DNA of 45,331 bases, from contig JBHIBA010000007.1 of the NCBI GenBank assembly GCA_046758845.1, forward strand, positions 1 through 45,331, given 5' to 3'. The translations under genes were made by a program, and so were the position numbers. Shown piece after piece: positions 1-8,611 of this stretch. The notes under the pieces are model-generated. The model made no database searches and was not told where the DNA came from. It worked only from the letters and a program-made list of their open reading frames with translations. Positions within the stretch are counted from its first letter, which is position 1. The number at the start of each line of letters is the position of its first letter. The DNA comes from JBHIBA01 sp046758845. Lineage in GTDB: Bacteria; UBA8248; JACPRG01; G963555815.

Positions 1-217
1 CTGATATATAGCTTCCATGTCATTTGGCTCCTTTCGTTGATTTTTCACCAATATAGGCGGCGACGCCCTTTTTGTCAATATGTTGAGGCATCACATAGGA
101 CGCGACCCAATTCCTGGTATCTGCGGGGGTGTTTTCCTACAGTGAACAATAGCCCTGAGATGTGCCGTTTATTTGCGAATGGCTGTTACCGTCAAGCCAG
201 GAGGAAGCGGGACGGAG

Positions 218-1186
218 CTATCGAAGTCTTCGTTTCGAACCATTCGTATTCTTGTTGTTGACTTCCAATGCGGCCAATCGAGGGATTGCCGAAACAGCCA
301 TCCTAAAATAGTCGGGCTTAATTTCAAGCCCGACGCCTTTAAGACCACAGGCGGCAGCAGCGGCGATTGTTGAGCCTGAACCCATGAATGGATCGAGAAT
401 TATGCCCTCGCCAAATGGCAAGGCTGCGCGGACGATTTGTCTGAGAAAATGCTGAGGTTTTAAAGATGGGTGCGGCGCAATTTCCCGCTCTCGCTTCCTG
501 GCCGGCGATGACTGGATCAGGTCCTTGAACGGTTCATGACTTGATATTCGTCTTAAGCCTCCTGTCTTCCATTTCTTGAGATTATCCTGGACGCGCCCTT
601 CGCAGGGCTTCCTGAATAGTCCCCACGGTTCCCAGCAGGATTTCGGCATGACCGATACGTCGGGGAATTCGTCATGGGCGTTCTTCGGCCGGCTCCCGCC
701 CCGCAGCGTATAGACCGTTCGAATAATCTCTCCCCTTTTCTCGAATCCGGCCGAAATGAAGGGTTCATAGACCAAGTAAGAGACAAGCGGGTTCGTAGCA
801 ATAAAGATATGAGCACCTGGAACAAGAACGGGTAATAAGACATCAGCGAAGCGGGAGAAGAAATTTCTTAGATTGGCTTTGTCTTTTTCGCTAAGAACCG
901 TGAAGCGTGGCAAAGGTCGGCGTTTGTGGCCGTCAAACGATGGCGGTATCCGCCACACTCCCCCGCGGCCATTCTTGAGTTTCGTTAATTCCTTGTCAGT
1001 GTACTCCACGAGTCCGTAAGGAGGGTCAGTCACAACCGCGTGAATCGAATTGTTGGGCGCTTTTTCCAACCACTCAAACGCATCTACATTGTAGAGCTGG
1101 TACAAATCGCGAAGTTCTCTGTGCCGATTAGGGGCGGAGAATAGGGCTACTTGGCCATCATTCCGGCGCAATCTTGGAGAGACCAT
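218..1186 (-). CDS. DNA methyltransferase, beta class (N6-adenine or N4-cytosine)
   Basis: The protein transfers a methyl group from S-adenosylmethionine to an exocyclic amino group in DNA. The catalytic motif IV DPPYG lies at residues 54-58. The AdoMet-binding motif I, LDPFMGSGST, lies near residue 264, followed by GVGLEIKPDYF. Catalytic motif before AdoMet motif is the beta-class order. HPSLKP about 35 residues before motif I fits motif X. The start at 1186 is chosen because GAGGAGAG sits about six bases before that ATG; an in-frame ATG at 1201 overlaps the stop of an upstream decayed frame (ATGA) but has no good ribosome site. No intact restriction gene is visible, so it may be an orphan enzyme or a relic of a restriction-modification pair. 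Target sequence cannot be read from the protein. The family is secure. Confidence 0.9.
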   Translation of the reverse strand: MVSPRLRRNDGQVALFSAPNRHRELRDLYQLYNVDAFEWLEKAPNNSIHAVVTDPPYGLVEYTDKELTKLKNGRGGVWRIPPSFDGHKRRPLPRFTVLSEKDKANLRNFFSRFADVLLPVLVPGAHIFIATNPLVSYLVYEPFISAGFEKRGEIIRTVYTLRGGSRPKNAHDEFPDVSVMPKSCWEPWGLFRKPCEGRVQDNLKKWKTGGLRRISSHEPFKDLIQSSPARKREREIAPHPSLKPQHFLRQIVRAALPFGEGIILDPFMGSGSTIAAAAACGLKGVGLEIKPDYFRMAVSAIPRLAALEVNNKNTNGSKRRLR

Positions 1187-1197
1187 TGTCACTCTCC

Positions 1198-1341
1198 TCA
1201 TGCTCGTATTTCTTGCGTCAGGACACTTGCTACTCCCGAAGCGATGGTATTTAGCTCTTCTATGGTGGCGCCAAGATTCGGCTGATTCTCCAACTCATAT
1301 AACAAATAATACTTCTTCGAGCGAAAGTCAAGCAAAAATCG
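1198..1341 (-). pseudogene. 3' end of a decayed gene coupled to the methyltransferase
   Basis: The last 47 codons of a frame end in TGA overlapping an upstream methyltransferase ATG as ATGA, the usual sign of translational coupling. The peptide (LDFRSKKYYLLYELENQPNL and on) has natural-looking composition. A TAG stands just upstream in this frame, while another frame continues a plausible sequence (WEIYWKLPRRGRYDF), so a frameshift is likely. A gene coupled ahead of a methyltransferase would often be a restriction endonuclease, but nothing here identifies it. It could also be chance reading. Confidence 0.35.
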
Positions 1342-2067
1342 TATCTACCACGTCGAGGCAGCTTCCAATAAATCTCCCATCCCTGCTCTCCCCTGCACTA
1401 ACTCCTGCATTGACCGCTCTTTCAAGAATATGGCCTCGTCGGAAGAGGATGTCGAGTAGTCTTTCCCCATATATTGTACCCAATAGGTTGAAAGTCCACA
1501 ATATATTGAGGCTTTGAATGATTCTTGTCAAGCCAGTCAATTTAGAATTGACTTTCGGCGTAGCTTCGCTAACATTTGCTTTATGCCAATGGAGTAAGAG
1601 GAGGCGTGTCCGCTGTGAGCATTGGGAGGCCAGGGTCGAGTGGTCGGAAGTTCGGGGGAGGGGGGTGTGCCGGACATTAAAAAGTACGAAACAAAGCCAA
1701 AGGAGGGAGGCAAGGAAATTCAATGGGTTTCGGGGAGGATGAAAGCCCGGCCCGCCAATGTCAAGGGTAAGGTATCCCCCAAGCAGGAATGGCAGAGCCC
1801 CGGAAGGGGCTCGCTTCCATTCCGTCAGAAGTTTTCCGGGGGGTCCAGGGGGGGGCCGGACGCGCGGCGTCAGGTTTCTGCACTGGCGTGCCTCCTCAAC
1901 CACCCCTCGGAAGGTGAGCGCCAAAGACGCGCGGCTTAAGTGTTCATATCTCCAACCGCAGCTCGCCCGGCACGCTAGTGCCCAAGAAGGCCCCCCTGGC
2001 AAATCAGGGTGTCTTGCAAAAAGCGCCCCCTGGAATCTCGTGATAGACTCGCCTGAGAAATTTGTTC
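1342..2067. other. Intergenic region without a convincing gene
   Basis: About 730 bases lie between the decayed frame and the dehydrogenase ribosome site. The part nearest the methyltransferase is visibly more A+T rich than the window average; the rest is G+C rich. Open frames here are short or of biased composition and none resembles a known family. A weak CCCTG/CAGGG inverted repeat lies near 1998-2013. Confidence 0.5.
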
Positions 2068-2082
2068 AGGAGGAGTCTTGAA

Positions 2083-3117
2083 ATGCTTGCCGTGGTCAAG
2101 ACCGCTTGCGGGGAGGGGAACGTGGAGGTCCGGGATGTCCCGGAGCCAAAACCCGGGCCCGGGCAAGTCAAGATCGCCGTCCGGCACGCCGGCATCTGCG
2201 GCACCGACCTCCACATCTACCACGACGAGTTCATGTCGAATCCCCCCGTCGTCATGGGCCACGAGTTCTGCGGCGAAGTGGCCGAAGTGGGAGAGGGCGT
2301 CGCCGCCTGCGCGCCGGGGGACCGCGTCACGTGCGAAACGGCGGCTGTGACGTGCGGGCGGTGCATCTACTGCCGAAGGGGGGAGTACAACCTCTGCAAA
2401 GAGCGCCTGGGGTTCGGCTACGGCGTGGACGGGGCCTTCACGAACTATGTCTGCGCGCGCCAGGAGCTTCTCCACCGCCTGCCCGAGAACGTGGATTTCG
2501 TCGCGGGGGCGCTCTCCGAGCCGCTGGCTTGCGCCGTCCACGGCGTCATCACCCTCACAAACGTGCAGGCGGGCGACGTCGTCGTCGTGACGGGCCCCGG
2601 GCCCATCGGGCTTATGGTGGCGCAGGTGGCCAAGGCCGAAGGCGGGCACGTCGCCCTGCTGGGGACGAACCGCGACGCCGCCCGCTTGAAGGTCGCCCGA
2701 AAGCTCGGCCTGGCCAACGTCATCAACATCGAGCAAGAGGACGCCTGGGCCTGCGTCGCGGAGTTGACCGGGGGGCTGGGGGCGGACGTCGTCTTTGAGT
2801 CGGCGGGCGCGCCCGCGGCGGCCCGGATGCTCCTGGGGATGGTGCGAAAGGCGGGAAAATTCACCCAGGTCGGACTCATGGGAAAGCCCTTTGAGATCGA
2901 CTGGGAGCAGATCGCCTACAAAGAGATCCGGGTGACGGGCATGTTCTCCCATAACTGGCGCGATTGGGAGCGCGCCCTCGCGCTGCTCAGCCAGGGGAAG
3001 GTGGATGCCCGGGCCCTGGTTTCCAGCCAGGCGCCCATCACGGACTGGAAAAGTTCCTTTGAAAAGCTGGAAGCGGCGGAGGAGATAAAGGTCCTCCTCC
3101 ACCCGGTAGATGCTTGA
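2083..3117 (+). CDS. Zinc-dependent alcohol/threonine/sorbitol-type dehydrogenase (MDR family)
   Basis: A 344-residue medium-chain dehydrogenase that oxidises an alcohol with NAD(P). The catalytic-zinc segment GICGTDLHIY includes Cys39, and GHEFCGEV carries His60 and Glu61. The structural zinc loop has four cysteines at about 91, 94, 97 and 105. The Rossmann fold is marked by GPGPIGLMVAQVAK. The start is ATG 2083, nine bases after AGGAGG at 2068-2073, rather than an in-frame TTG at 2062. The closest types are L-threonine 3-dehydrogenase, sorbitol dehydrogenase and related sugar-alcohol enzymes; substrate cannot be assigned. It stands alone on the plus strand, convergent with the membrane-protein cluster. 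Confidence 0.9.
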   Translation: MLAVVKTACGEGNVEVRDVPEPKPGPGQVKIAVRHAGICGTDLHIYHDEFMSNPPVVMGHEFCGEVAEVGEGVAACAPGDRVTCETAAVTCGRCIYCRRGEYNLCKERLGFGYGVDGAFTNYVCARQELLHRLPENVDFVAGALSEPLACAVHGVITLTNVQAGDVVVVTGPGPIGLMVAQVAKAEGGHVALLGTNRDAARLKVARKLGLANVINIEQEDAWACVAELTGGLGADVVFESAGAPAAARMLLGMVRKAGKFTQVGLMGKPFEIDWEQIAYKEIRVTGMFSHNWRDWERALALLSQGKVDARALVSSQAPITDWKSSFEKLEAAEEIKVLLHPVDA

Positions 3118-3191
3118 GGAGTTTTTCCGCCCTCCGACTGCCACGATGAATTGCAGGAGCTCCTTCGGGCCGGATTCCGGCGGCAAAGGTG

Positions 3192-5039
3192 TCAGCGTCG
3201 AATCCGGAAGACGTAAGCCCCGCCATCCTCGTAGACAAGGGAGAGGGAATCTCCTTCTTGTTGTAGCTTCTCAGCGTCATAGCTTCTCGGGCGTCCGCGC
3301 AGCATATTACGGGGGCCAACGTAGATATACTCTGGTTTTGCTTGCCCCCTCCACCGGGATAGTTGTTCCCAGAAGGGTGGAGTGACATGGACCGAGAGGG
3401 TTGGCCGGTATGCGATGGCGGGTATCCAGACGCCGCCATCTGAGCTGTTCACGATGAACACGGACCCTGGGTCCGTGTGGGATTCGATCCACCGGAAAGC
3501 CCGCACGTCCGCCGCTGTGACAGGGGCCTCCTCGTTCGATATGGCAAGATAGGTCCTATACGCCTTCGAGCCGACGCTGATGTAATAGACGAGGAGGATC
3601 AGAATTGCCAGGCGGACGATCAAGGCGATGCCCGACTTAAGACGGCCTGGAAGGGCGAGGAGCGCTCCCGTCCAAAGGGCCAGCGGGACCAGAGTGAAGA
3701 GGGCAATTCTGTTTGGATAGAGCGCATAAGACGCGGGCAAAATCCAGTAGTGGCTGTTGACGATAATCGCCAGGGTGGCTGCGAGGAAGGCGAGCCCGAA
3801 GCCTAGCGCCCGCCCTCCTACAAGACATGTCGCCAGCAGACTTGCGCCTCCTACGTAGACGGCGTGGCGGCCCAACATTTTCCCCAAGTAGACGCGCAGT
3901 AGCGACCAGGGGACTTCAAAGACAGAGCCCTCCCACTTCCAGGCATGGGGCGCATCGCGCTGCCACATTTTGGCCCATTGCAGCGCGGCGGGGGAGGGGT
4001 CTACATCGAGTTGGATAAAGTAGGGCGCGAGTAGGCCGAGAGCGACTCCGCCGATCCATAGCAGTTGTAGGATGGACTCTCGCCAGGGATGCCCCCGGCA
4101 GGCGGTGACCGTCAGCGTTAGCGCGGCCGCGCCGAGGTAAGCGTAGAAAAATCCCACCCCGGCAATGGCGTGTGTCATGGGAACTGCCGCGAGTATCAAG
4201 GGGACCACCAAGGTTCTCCAGGTGCGAGGAAGCCGGGAGCAGAAAGGCGGGAGAAAGGTCAAAGACCAGAAAGCGAAGGCGAGCGCCAGCACGAAGTGAT
4301 TCCACCCGATGCCGATCACCTGTTGAGGCATCCTGGGCACAAAGCTCGCAAAAAGGGCCGCCCCCAGGGCCGGCCCCGCGCTGAAGGAACGCCGGAGGAA
4401 GGCATACAGGGCGAAGGTGACCATGGCGTGGCTGATTCCAGCCCAAAGAAGCGCGCTCCGATGGATGGGCACGCCTGCGAGGACCGTCCACAGAGCCACC
4501 AACGTATGGTAGCCGGGGGCATTATTGGCAAAAGGCCGGAATGGGAACAGGGGTTCATATGAAGATGGTGTTCCGTTATGTTCGGCAATGAGGCGGGCGA
4601 TGTAACCGTGCATGCTCATGTCCCCCCCGGCGGGGGCGACCTGCTGAGCTAGGAGGGGGATGAACCTCAGGCCCAAGACCGAGAGGAGAATGAGGCAAAC
4701 CAAAGTTTCCTTGAGGTCGCACTGCGGCGAATGGATTGGCCATCTTGCCCAACGGGCGACGAGGACCAGGGCGAGAGCGAGGCCCAAAATAGCGACGCTG
4801 AAGGAGGAAAGGGAGAGCCCGAGCCAGGGGTATAGCCAGAACGAGACCACCCAAAAAGCGAGAGAGCTCCCTATCATGTAGGAGAGAAACTCAGCCGCGC
4901 CCCACCGCTCCACAGGAGGCCGGAGGAAGAGCAGAAGAAAGCCCGGGGTTGCGACGAGAAAGACGGGGGCCTTAACCAGGGCCAAGATGAGAAGGACGAC
5001 AACGAACGCAAGCAAGTATATGTATGTCCTATCCTTCAT
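3192..5039 (-). CDS. Polytopic membrane protein, GT-C glycosyltransferase-like
   Basis: 615 residues with about a dozen or more hydrophobic segments, beginning with a strongly hydrophobic N-terminus and ending in a soluble domain of about 110 residues (FRWIESHTDPGSVFIVNSSD near the start). That layout, many membrane helices then a short extracytoplasmic domain, is common in GT-C-like proteins that act on lipid-linked sugars. I do not see a clear Asp-Glu catalytic loop, so enzymatic activity is inferred from architecture and neighbours only. It is the last gene of the minus-strand membrane-protein series. Confidence 0.7.
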   Translation of the reverse strand: MKDRTYIYLLAFVVVLLILALVKAPVFLVATPGFLLLFLRPPVERWGAAEFLSYMIGSSLAFWVVSFWLYPWLGLSLSSFSVAILGLALALVLVARWARWPIHSPQCDLKETLVCLILLSVLGLRFIPLLAQQVAPAGGDMSMHGYIARLIAEHNGTPSSYEPLFPFRPFANNAPGYHTLVALWTVLAGVPIHRSALLWAGISHAMVTFALYAFLRRSFSAGPALGAALFASFVPRMPQQVIGIGWNHFVLALAFAFWSLTFLPPFCSRLPRTWRTLVVPLILAAVPMTHAIAGVGFFYAYLGAAALTLTVTACRGHPWRESILQLLWIGGVALGLLAPYFIQLDVDPSPAALQWAKMWQRDAPHAWKWEGSVFEVPWSLLRVYLGKMLGRHAVYVGGASLLATCLVGGRALGFGLAFLAATLAIIVNSHYWILPASYALYPNRIALFTLVPLALWTGALLALPGRLKSGIALIVRLAILILLVYYISVGSKAYRTYLAISNEEAPVTAADVRAFRWIESHTDPGSVFIVNSSDGGVWIPAIAYRPTLSVHVTPPFWEQLSRWRGQAKPEYIYVGPRNMLRGRPRSYDAEKLQQEGDSLSLVYEDGGAYVFRIRR

Positions 5040-5340
5040 GCCCGCGCTTCCAACAAAGTCTGGCTACACATTCTTCGCGAGAATACCCCTATGTCATTTG
5101 TTGTTCTTCGCGCTTCATCTATTCGGTTTTTGGTTTCGGGCACAGCGGAACCTCTCCAACCCCGCCCCATTTTACATTTTCTTCCGCGATGCCACTGGTT
5201 TCTCCATCAATCAAGGATCAATCAAGTTTCGAACGAATCGCTGGGGCAGGGGACCGTCTCATACTTCCTTGACAGGGTTGATTCGGGATGCCGTGGCCGC
5301 AATCTCTTACCATCACTCGACGGGCTCGGGCATCTCCGGA
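5040..5340. other. Intergenic spacer with a short direct repeat
   Basis: About 300 A+T-richer bases between two membrane-protein genes. The only structure seen is a 10-base direct repeat, ATCAATCAAG, at 5206-5215 and 5217-5226. No gene or convincing promoter is visible. Confidence 0.4.
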
Positions 5341-6891
5341 CTAATCTAACTCATAAATACCCAAAATTTCTGTCTCTGAAACGCGGACAGAAACCAGACG
5401 ATCCTTCCTTTCGTAATAGTCCCACATATGTTCATCCATCATTCCAAACCGGGCCATCAGGATCAGATAGTCAGATTTCGCCTCCTCTCCAAGTCTCACG
5501 TTTTGCTTTAGTCTCCCTTCTCGCACATAAATGGAGAACGGGTCTCGACATATTGGAACCCAGAGCACCTTATCCCTGTGACGATTCAACCAGGGAATGA
5601 TCGCAAGATACGAACTGCACCAGTAATGGAGTTCCAGTCCGCTCTTCCGGGCTCCATTCACTCCGCCGATAAGCTCATTGAAATAGGAGGATTGGTAGGG
5701 ATGGTATTTCACAACGGACGCATTCACAGTCAGGGAGTAAATCACGAAAAAGCCGACGCCAAAGGGAAAACTCCATTTTGTCGCCTTCACCCAACTGAGT
5801 AAATAGTGCAGCCCGGCCCCCGCCACAATGGCCAGAAAGGGAAACGCCGGGAGAAACAATCTTACCCCATCGTGCTTGCTCGGACCCAGAACAACCAGGA
5901 GGATGGGAAAAAACAAATTCATGAGCACGATAGGCCGGCTGTCTTTATCCAATCCCCGCCCAATACCCCCAATGATAAAAAGTACCCAGATGAGTATGGG
6001 AACTGTTGCTACAGAAAGGACGAGCGGCAGATGCCACGGGGGAGAAAGGTACCGCGTCCCGAAGTAATACGTAGGAATAGGAAAATGTTCTAAATGAAAA
6101 TAAAAATACTTGAAGGCCCTGTTAAAGGGATCCTTCCAAAGCCACGGCCAAAAGACGAAAAAGATGACCCCAGGTATAATCAGAAGGGGGAGGATCTTGG
6201 ACAGTACTGGTTTGGTTTCCAGGGGACGCTCTTTCCATCCTCCCCTGCAGATGGATTTCGCGATGTGAACGATCTCTTTCTGATAGATCCAGGACCACCA
6301 GAACAGGATTGGCACGTAGAGAAACAGCGCGTTGATTTTCGTCAACAGCGCGAAGCCCAGTGCTACGACCGCCGCAAGAATCCATTTTTGCTCTTCAATG
6401 CCTCTCCAATAGCAGTAGAAAACGACAAACCACATCGCCGTCACAGGGTAGTCCAGCGCTCCAAGATGAGAATGGAAAAAGACCCGTGGCAGCAGGGAAA
6501 GGAACAAGACAACAAAGAAAGCGACGAGATTTCCGTAAAGCCTTGAGGCGAAGAGAAACAGGAAAAACGTCAGAAGAAAGACGAAGAATAAATTCGATAT
6601 GCGATAGGCCACGATGCCATCGAACAATTGCAATTGTTCTTTGAAGATGTAAGTCGAAATGCCGCCCAAGACCTTTGCGAAAGGCGGATGTTCGTGATTG
6701 ATCCTCCAATGGCGGTCAATCGTAAAAACCGACGGACTGCGGAGCCACTTGGCGTATTCCTCGCCTGCCAGAAAGTACGCGGGCTCATCCCAAGTCACCC
6801 CGTAGTCGTCAAGAGTTAAGAAAACTGTCGCACAAAGCGACAAAGAAACTATAGTGGCCGAGAGCACGGAAATGTCAAGTTTGCGATACAT
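5341..6891 (-). CDS. GT-C family glycosyltransferase (ArnT/PMT-like, GT39-type)
   Basis: 516 residues, multi-spanning. After the first helix comes the loop DDYGVTWDEPAYF, whose acidic pair matches the catalytic first-loop aspartate/glutamate pattern of dolichyl/undecaprenyl-phosphate sugar transferases. A conserved-looking NHEHPPFAK follows, like the HPP(L/F) motif of that family. At least ten hydrophobic helices follow, with a soluble C-terminal tail of about 100 residues. The expected role is moving a sugar from a lipid carrier to a lipid or protein on the outer face of the inner membrane. The gene is clearly more A+T rich than its neighbours, suggesting separate acquisition. Confidence 0.8.
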   Translation of the reverse strand: MYRKLDISVLSATIVSLSLCATVFLTLDDYGVTWDEPAYFLAGEEYAKWLRSPSVFTIDRHWRINHEHPPFAKVLGGISTYIFKEQLQLFDGIVAYRISNLFFVFLLTFFLFLFASRLYGNLVAFFVVLFLSLLPRVFFHSHLGALDYPVTAMWFVVFYCYWRGIEEQKWILAAVVALGFALLTKINALFLYVPILFWWSWIYQKEIVHIAKSICRGGWKERPLETKPVLSKILPLLIIPGVIFFVFWPWLWKDPFNRAFKYFYFHLEHFPIPTYYFGTRYLSPPWHLPLVLSVATVPILIWVLFIIGGIGRGLDKDSRPIVLMNLFFPILLVVLGPSKHDGVRLFLPAFPFLAIVAGAGLHYLLSWVKATKWSFPFGVGFFVIYSLTVNASVVKYHPYQSSYFNELIGGVNGARKSGLELHYWCSSYLAIIPWLNRHRDKVLWVPICRDPFSIYVREGRLKQNVRLGEEAKSDYLILMARFGMMDEHMWDYYERKDRLVSVRVSETEILGIYELD

Positions 6892-6946
6892 GGGGATTTC
6901 CCGAGCGAGACCGAACTTGCTGTGCGATCATCGCCCGGCAGGTTTA

Positions 6947-7500
6947 TTAGCCGAAATTTGCTATTTCAAACTGAGAACAAGCCACAGCTGCCCACCGGTG
7001 GCCTTGAACGGCATTAGAACCCGCTCTGCCGCGGCTGTCAACGTCGTTCTGAGCGGAATGAACGGAGAGCTGAGTGGTGTCCCCCGATGGGAAAACCATG
7101 GCATCGCCCCCTTGAGCGACTCCTTCCGACAGGTCAACGCAGGGGGACACAAGATCCGCCCTTTCCCCCTCTGTTGGACTGGGTTTGACCCGGTCGACAC
7201 GTACTGCCCGCAATCGGTTGATCCGGTCCAAAATGACGGCGAAGCATTCCCCGGAGGCAAGGGCCTCAGGCAACTTGAAGATGATCCGCCGGGCGTGCCT
7301 CACGATTCGGCCGCCCATTTTGATCAGCTTGACCTGAAGGCTGCGCAATGACCAGTGCCTCAGCCCCATGGGCAACGCCAGACTTCGAAGGAAGTTGCCC
7401 AGGCTGTAAGCCAGGACGAACAGGAGAAGGCGTACCTTCTTGCACACGAGATTGTGGCAGGAGAGCCGAGTCCAGGTGAGGGCGTACTTTTCATCCATGA
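6947..7500 (-). pseudogene. Remnant of an IS1380-type transposase, C-terminal part
   Basis: The frame contains KYALTWTRLSCHNLVCKKVR, then VLAYSLGNFLRSLALP, HWSLRSLQVKLIKMGGRIVR and FAVILDRINRLR, between about 7495 and 7200. From memory these match the C-terminal region of IS1380-family DDE transposases (typically WTRLSCH, then AYNLGNFLR). The catalytic N-terminal two-thirds is absent: upstream sequence in all frames does not continue the family. The element is therefore dead. The reading frame continues past the homology to 6947 into unrelated sequence. Terminal inverted repeats were not found by eye. Confidence 0.65.
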
Positions 7501-7699
7501 TGCACTTCCATGAGCGTGGGGAGGCTAATGGCTTGATGTTACGGCTGAAAACGGCCTTCATTGTTTCGAAAGTTATGGTCCATATGAGAAATGCAGATCT
7601 GAACAAAAATCTTTTGCATTCGGGATTAGCATACTGCCAAACAATAAGAAGACCGTACCGGCGGCTGAATGTCGAGAATTGAAAGGGATGGTTCGCCGT

Positions 7700-7960
7700 A
7701 GCATGGAACAAAACCAGACCGAAACGAGGAAGATAATGATCTTGTTGAATCTCCGGACGAACTTCCTGATGGTTCTTCTCCTCTTCCCTTCGTAACGCTC
7801 GCTTCCTGGAGGTAGATTCGTATTCAGTCGGAACCAATAGTCCCCAAGGGCATAAAGAGGGACCGCAAGAATTGGCTGGACGAGACTAAACCTCTCGCTG
7901 GTGAATCTTTTGTGTTCCATTGGGGAATACAGAGCGCGCCATCGAACCTCCCCGTCGCCG
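7700..7960 (-). pseudogene. Fragment of a GT-C-like membrane protein
   Basis: The minus strand encodes RWRALYSPMEHKRFTSERFS followed by LVQPILAVPLYALGDYWF and a basic stretch leading into the hydrophobic IIIFLVSVWF. The pattern, a tyrosine-rich loop then a serine/glutamine-led helix with AVPLYALG, is what is seen after the first periplasmic loop of many GT-C-like proteins. There is no N-terminal helix before it, and the frame runs into the transposase remnant after it. I read it as the leftover of a gene disrupted by the insertion. Family assignment is tentative. Confidence 0.4.
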
Positions 7961-8107
7961 CCGGCCCACCGCCGGGAGATGTCTCGGGGCGGCGGAGGGC
8001 CTGATCTTATAGCAGGAATGGGAGTGAGTCCCACAAAAGGTCGGGCTTTCAGAGAATGGAGTTTTGCGGAAGACCCGGGCTGCCCCCGGCTGGACGCTCC
8101 CGCCTGG

Positions 8108-8132
8108 GATGCCTCACTGGTAACGAGGCATC
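8108..8132 (-). terminator. Inverted repeat at the osmC stop codon, possible terminator
   Basis: GATGCCTC at 8108-8115 and GAGGCATC at 8125-8132 form a perfect 8-bp stem with a 9-base loop that overlaps the end of the OsmC-like gene. There is no following T-run on the minus strand, so intrinsic termination is uncertain; it might stabilise the 3' end of the message. Confidence 0.4.
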
Positions 8133-8611
8133 TCCTGGTAAGGGTCCAGGACGTGAATCCGTTCTTCGAGCTCCGGCGGGCGGGACAGCGTGTTGTGCAA
8201 AGGACAGTGCTTCAGATCATCGAGAAGGATCGCCTTTTGCTCTTCCGTCACGTCCCCGCGGATGTAAACGTCGGAGACGAGCTTGGCGATCATGTTCTTC
8301 CGCCGCTCGGGGTCGCCGTGGTAATCCTTGTGGAACTTGGGGGTCAGGCTCCGCTGGAAGCTGAGGTGAATCTCCACCTCGTCCAGACGGATTTTCCGGG
8401 CTTTCGCTACTCCCAGTAGCGTCAGAAGGCTTCACCCGCCGTATCCAGCGGCGAAGAACTCGAAAGGCGTGGCGCCTAGATCGTCGCCGCCCCGTATTTC
8501 AGGCTCGTCCAGGATGTAGGAGTGCTTGCCCGTCGTGGTGACCATCTGGAGCTGCGTGCCTTTTCCGACGGACCGGACAACGACCTGGGGCTGATTGGGC
8601 TTCTCCGGCAT
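8114..8611 (-). CDS. OsmC-like peroxidase, probable selenoprotein (TGA codon 60 read as selenocysteine)
   Basis: Read through one in-frame TGA at 8432-8434, this is a 165-residue OsmC-like protein of normal length. The N-terminal half ends ATPFEFFAAGYGG, the TGA is codon 60, and the same frame continues SLLTLLGVAKARKIRLDEVE. OsmC/Ohr/YhfA relatives have their peroxidatic cysteine exactly here (typically G-x-C before a helix). The partner cysteine is Cys136 in LKHCPLHNTL. No other stop occurs, and start ATG 8611 has AAAGGACG upstream. A SECIS-type hairpin follows the TGA. The family reduces organic hydroperoxides; selenocysteine would raise the nucleophilicity of the attacking residue. Alternatives are a nonsense mutation or a TGC-to-TGA sequencing error, but the hairpin argues against both. 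OsmC-like selenoproteins are, from memory, known from marine metagenome surveys. Confidence 0.85.
8405..8421 (-). promoter_or_regulatory. Bacterial SECIS element in the OsmC-like gene
   Basis: In the message, CGCUAC (8421-8416) pairs perfectly with GUAGCG (8410-8405) around the five-base loop UGGGA. The loop starts 16 nucleotides after the UGA and has a G within its first two bases; known bacterial SECIS elements place the loop about 16-37 nucleotides downstream with such a G. A further CUU/AAG pairing can extend the stem across an internal loop. It would be bound by SelB carrying selenocysteyl-tRNA. Confidence 0.8.

Noticed and set aside
1328..2002. Minus-strand frame of 224 codons
   Set aside because: The left part is low in charged residues, changes character along its length, has no ribosome site and no recognised family.
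1975..3186. 403-codon minus-strand frame across the dehydrogenase
   Set aside because: Antisense shadow of a G+C-rich gene; the plus-strand product has all MDR motifs.
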